From assembly GCA_023432855.1 (NCBI GenBank), contig JAEZEZ010000046.1, forward strand, positions 1-28,693: a stretch of 28,693 nucleotides of DNA, in the 5' to 3' direction. Below are positions 28,259-28,693 of this stretch, in pieces (the stretch's first letter is position 1; each line of letters starts with the position of its first letter). This DNA comes from Pseudomonadota bacterium (GTDB lineage: Bacteria; Pseudomonadota; Alphaproteobacteria; Caulobacterales; Caulobacteraceae). The translations under genes and the position numbers were made by a program. A model generated the notes under the pieces. It was not told where the DNA came from. It worked only from the letters and a program-made list of their open reading frames with translations, and searched no databases.

Positions 28259-28276
28259 TTCCTCCAGCGGCCGGAA
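28259..28276 (-). repeat. 18-bp dispersed repeat, copy 2
   Basis: TTCCTCCAGCGGCCGGAA is the exact reverse complement of 3840-3857. It directly precedes the CGCGAAC cluster. Confidence 0.7.
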
Positions 28277-28277
28277 C

Positions 28278-28486
28278 GTTCGCGCGCGCGAACCCACCGG
28301 ATCTGTCGCATCCTGGTCGGATCTGGTCATTTCGGGTCCGTCTTCGGCGCCGCGAACGTGTTCATCGGACACGCGAACACGTTCATAGGGCGCGCGAACG
28401 CCCCCCTTTCGGCCCTCCGGGGCTGGTTCGCGGCCAGTCAACATCCGCGAACGCGGATTGGGCCGGGCGCCGGCCGCCTGTTCGCG
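28278..28486. repeat. Cluster of eight CGCGAAC/GTTCGCG heptamers
   Basis: The heptamer CGCGAAC, on either strand, occurs at 28278, 28287, 28351, 28372, 28393, 28426, 28446 and 28480. The first two form the perfect 16-bp palindrome GTTCGCGCGCGCGAAC (28278-28293). Several copies extend to GAAC-N2-GTTC palindromes (28354-28363, 28375-28384). Multiple binding sites for a dimeric regulator or an intergenic repeat family are possible. Confidence 0.6.
28351..28392 (+). repeat. Two 21-bp repeat units
   Basis: Units 28351-28371 and 28372-28392 share 16 of 21 bases (CGCGAAC-N2-GTTCAT-N-GG). A third partial unit starts at 28393. GAACGTGTTC in unit 1 and GAACACGTTC in unit 2 are reverse complements, so the pair can also form a hairpin. 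Confidence 0.6.
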
Positions 28487-28566
28487 GGGGCACCGCCCCC
28501 TGCCCGCCGGCGACGGGAGGGCCCCCGCCCCTTCCGGCGCCGGCGCGGGTGGGGTAACCGTTGAGC

Positions 28567-28693
28567 GTGACCCCCGCCGCTTCAGACCTGCGCGCCGTCG
28601 AGAGCCTGCTCGCCTTCTGGCGGGACGCGGGCGTGGACGCGATGTTCGACGAGGCGCCGGTCGACCGCACCCTGACCCAGCCCAGGCCGGAGG
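28567..28693 (+). CDS. Uracil-DNA glycosylase, family 4-like, N-terminal part
   Basis: The frame from GTG 28567 (TTG 28561 is an alternative) stays open to the window end, giving 42 residues. ESLLAFWRDAGVDAMFDEAP and VDRTL resemble the N-terminal helix of Caulobacter-type uracil-DNA glycosylases of family 4, which remove uracil from DNA in base excision repair. The catalytic part lies outside the window, so the call rests on this short stretch and on the ETF-QO neighbourhood, where I recall this gene in related genomes. Confidence 0.6.
   Translation, partial: MTPAASDLRAVESLLAFWRDAGVDAMFDEAPVDRTLTQPRPE

Larger units (their letters stand above)
28046..28566. other. Non-coding spacer rich in repeats
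   Basis: A 521-base spacer between divergent ETF-QO and the uracil-DNA glycosylase start. It has an AT-rich stretch near 28170-28215 that could hold promoters, the second 18-bp dispersed repeat, eight CGCGAAC/GTTCGCG heptamers and two 21-bp repeat units. Open frames here are GC-driven and look spurious. Confidence 0.6.

Noticed and set aside
28351..28413. Possible CRISPR-like repeats
   Set aside because: Units adjoin at 21 bases without spacers and only two are well conserved.
28192..28557. Small Arg-rich open frame in the ETF-QO/glycosylase spacer
   Set aside because: Its translation reflects the CGCGAAC repeats, it has no ribosome site, and other frames are equally open.

Overview
The window looks like chromosomal DNA from a high-GC alphaproteobacterium of the Caulobacter/Phenylobacterium/Brevundimonas group. 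Evidence: the flagellin regulators FlaF and FlbT lie back to back with a FlbA-like TPR protein; the spacer between them holds two CtrA-like boxes (TTAA-N7-TTAA type); a perfect EcfG/SigT-type general stress promoter (GGAAC-N17-CGTT) is present; and the NadQ-type NUDIX regulator, split GlyQ/GlyS and ETF-QO are all usual for this order. GTG and TTG starts are common. No rRNA, tRNA, insertion sequence or CRISPR array was seen.

Layout. 1-3297 is an accessory patch on the minus strand: a remnant of an MmeI-like restriction/methylation protein (both ends kept, middle missing), a PD-(D/E)XK nuclease, a GIY-YIG nuclease with a RAMA-like C-terminal domain, and a second GIY-YIG nuclease with a conserved-looking N-terminal domain. 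The four genes are 6-22 bases apart and look like one operon; this is the best candidate for an undescribed (probably anti-phage) system. 1-65 is a nested palindromic element at its edge. 3362-3802 is a DUF3293 gene. 3803-4375 is non-coding with short repeats. 4376-7062 is the flagellar block flaF-flbT and the divergent flbA-like gene. 7066-9920 begins with the EcfG-type promoter and two small acidic/disordered genes, then a MoxR-type AAA+ ATPase and a coiled-coil lipoprotein. 9933-12140 holds a conserved hypothetical gene, an HD hydrolase and a NadQ-type regulator. 12200-16605 holds a small outer membrane beta-barrel, a FabH-like ketoacyl synthase (PA3286 type), a DUF819 membrane protein and an M48 (Ste24-like) protease. 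16766-23045 holds a small hypothetical gene, pyruvate phosphate dikinase, and glyQ-glyS. 23164-28045 holds a small secreted protein and the tightly coupled series ETF-QO, TPR protein, ispE. 28046-28566 is a non-coding spacer rich in CGCGAAC motifs, and the window ends inside the start of a family-4-like uracil-DNA glycosylase.

How it works together: most of the window is housekeeping (carbon and electron flow through PPDK and ETF-QO, isoprenoid synthesis through IspE, glycyl-tRNA synthesis, fatty acid initiation) with a cell-cycle-linked flagellar regulatory block and a stress-type module. The non-housekeeping interest lies in the nuclease cluster at the left edge, the RNA-like structure before glyQ, and the repeat-rich spacers. 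All family calls are from reading the translations by eye; no database search was run.
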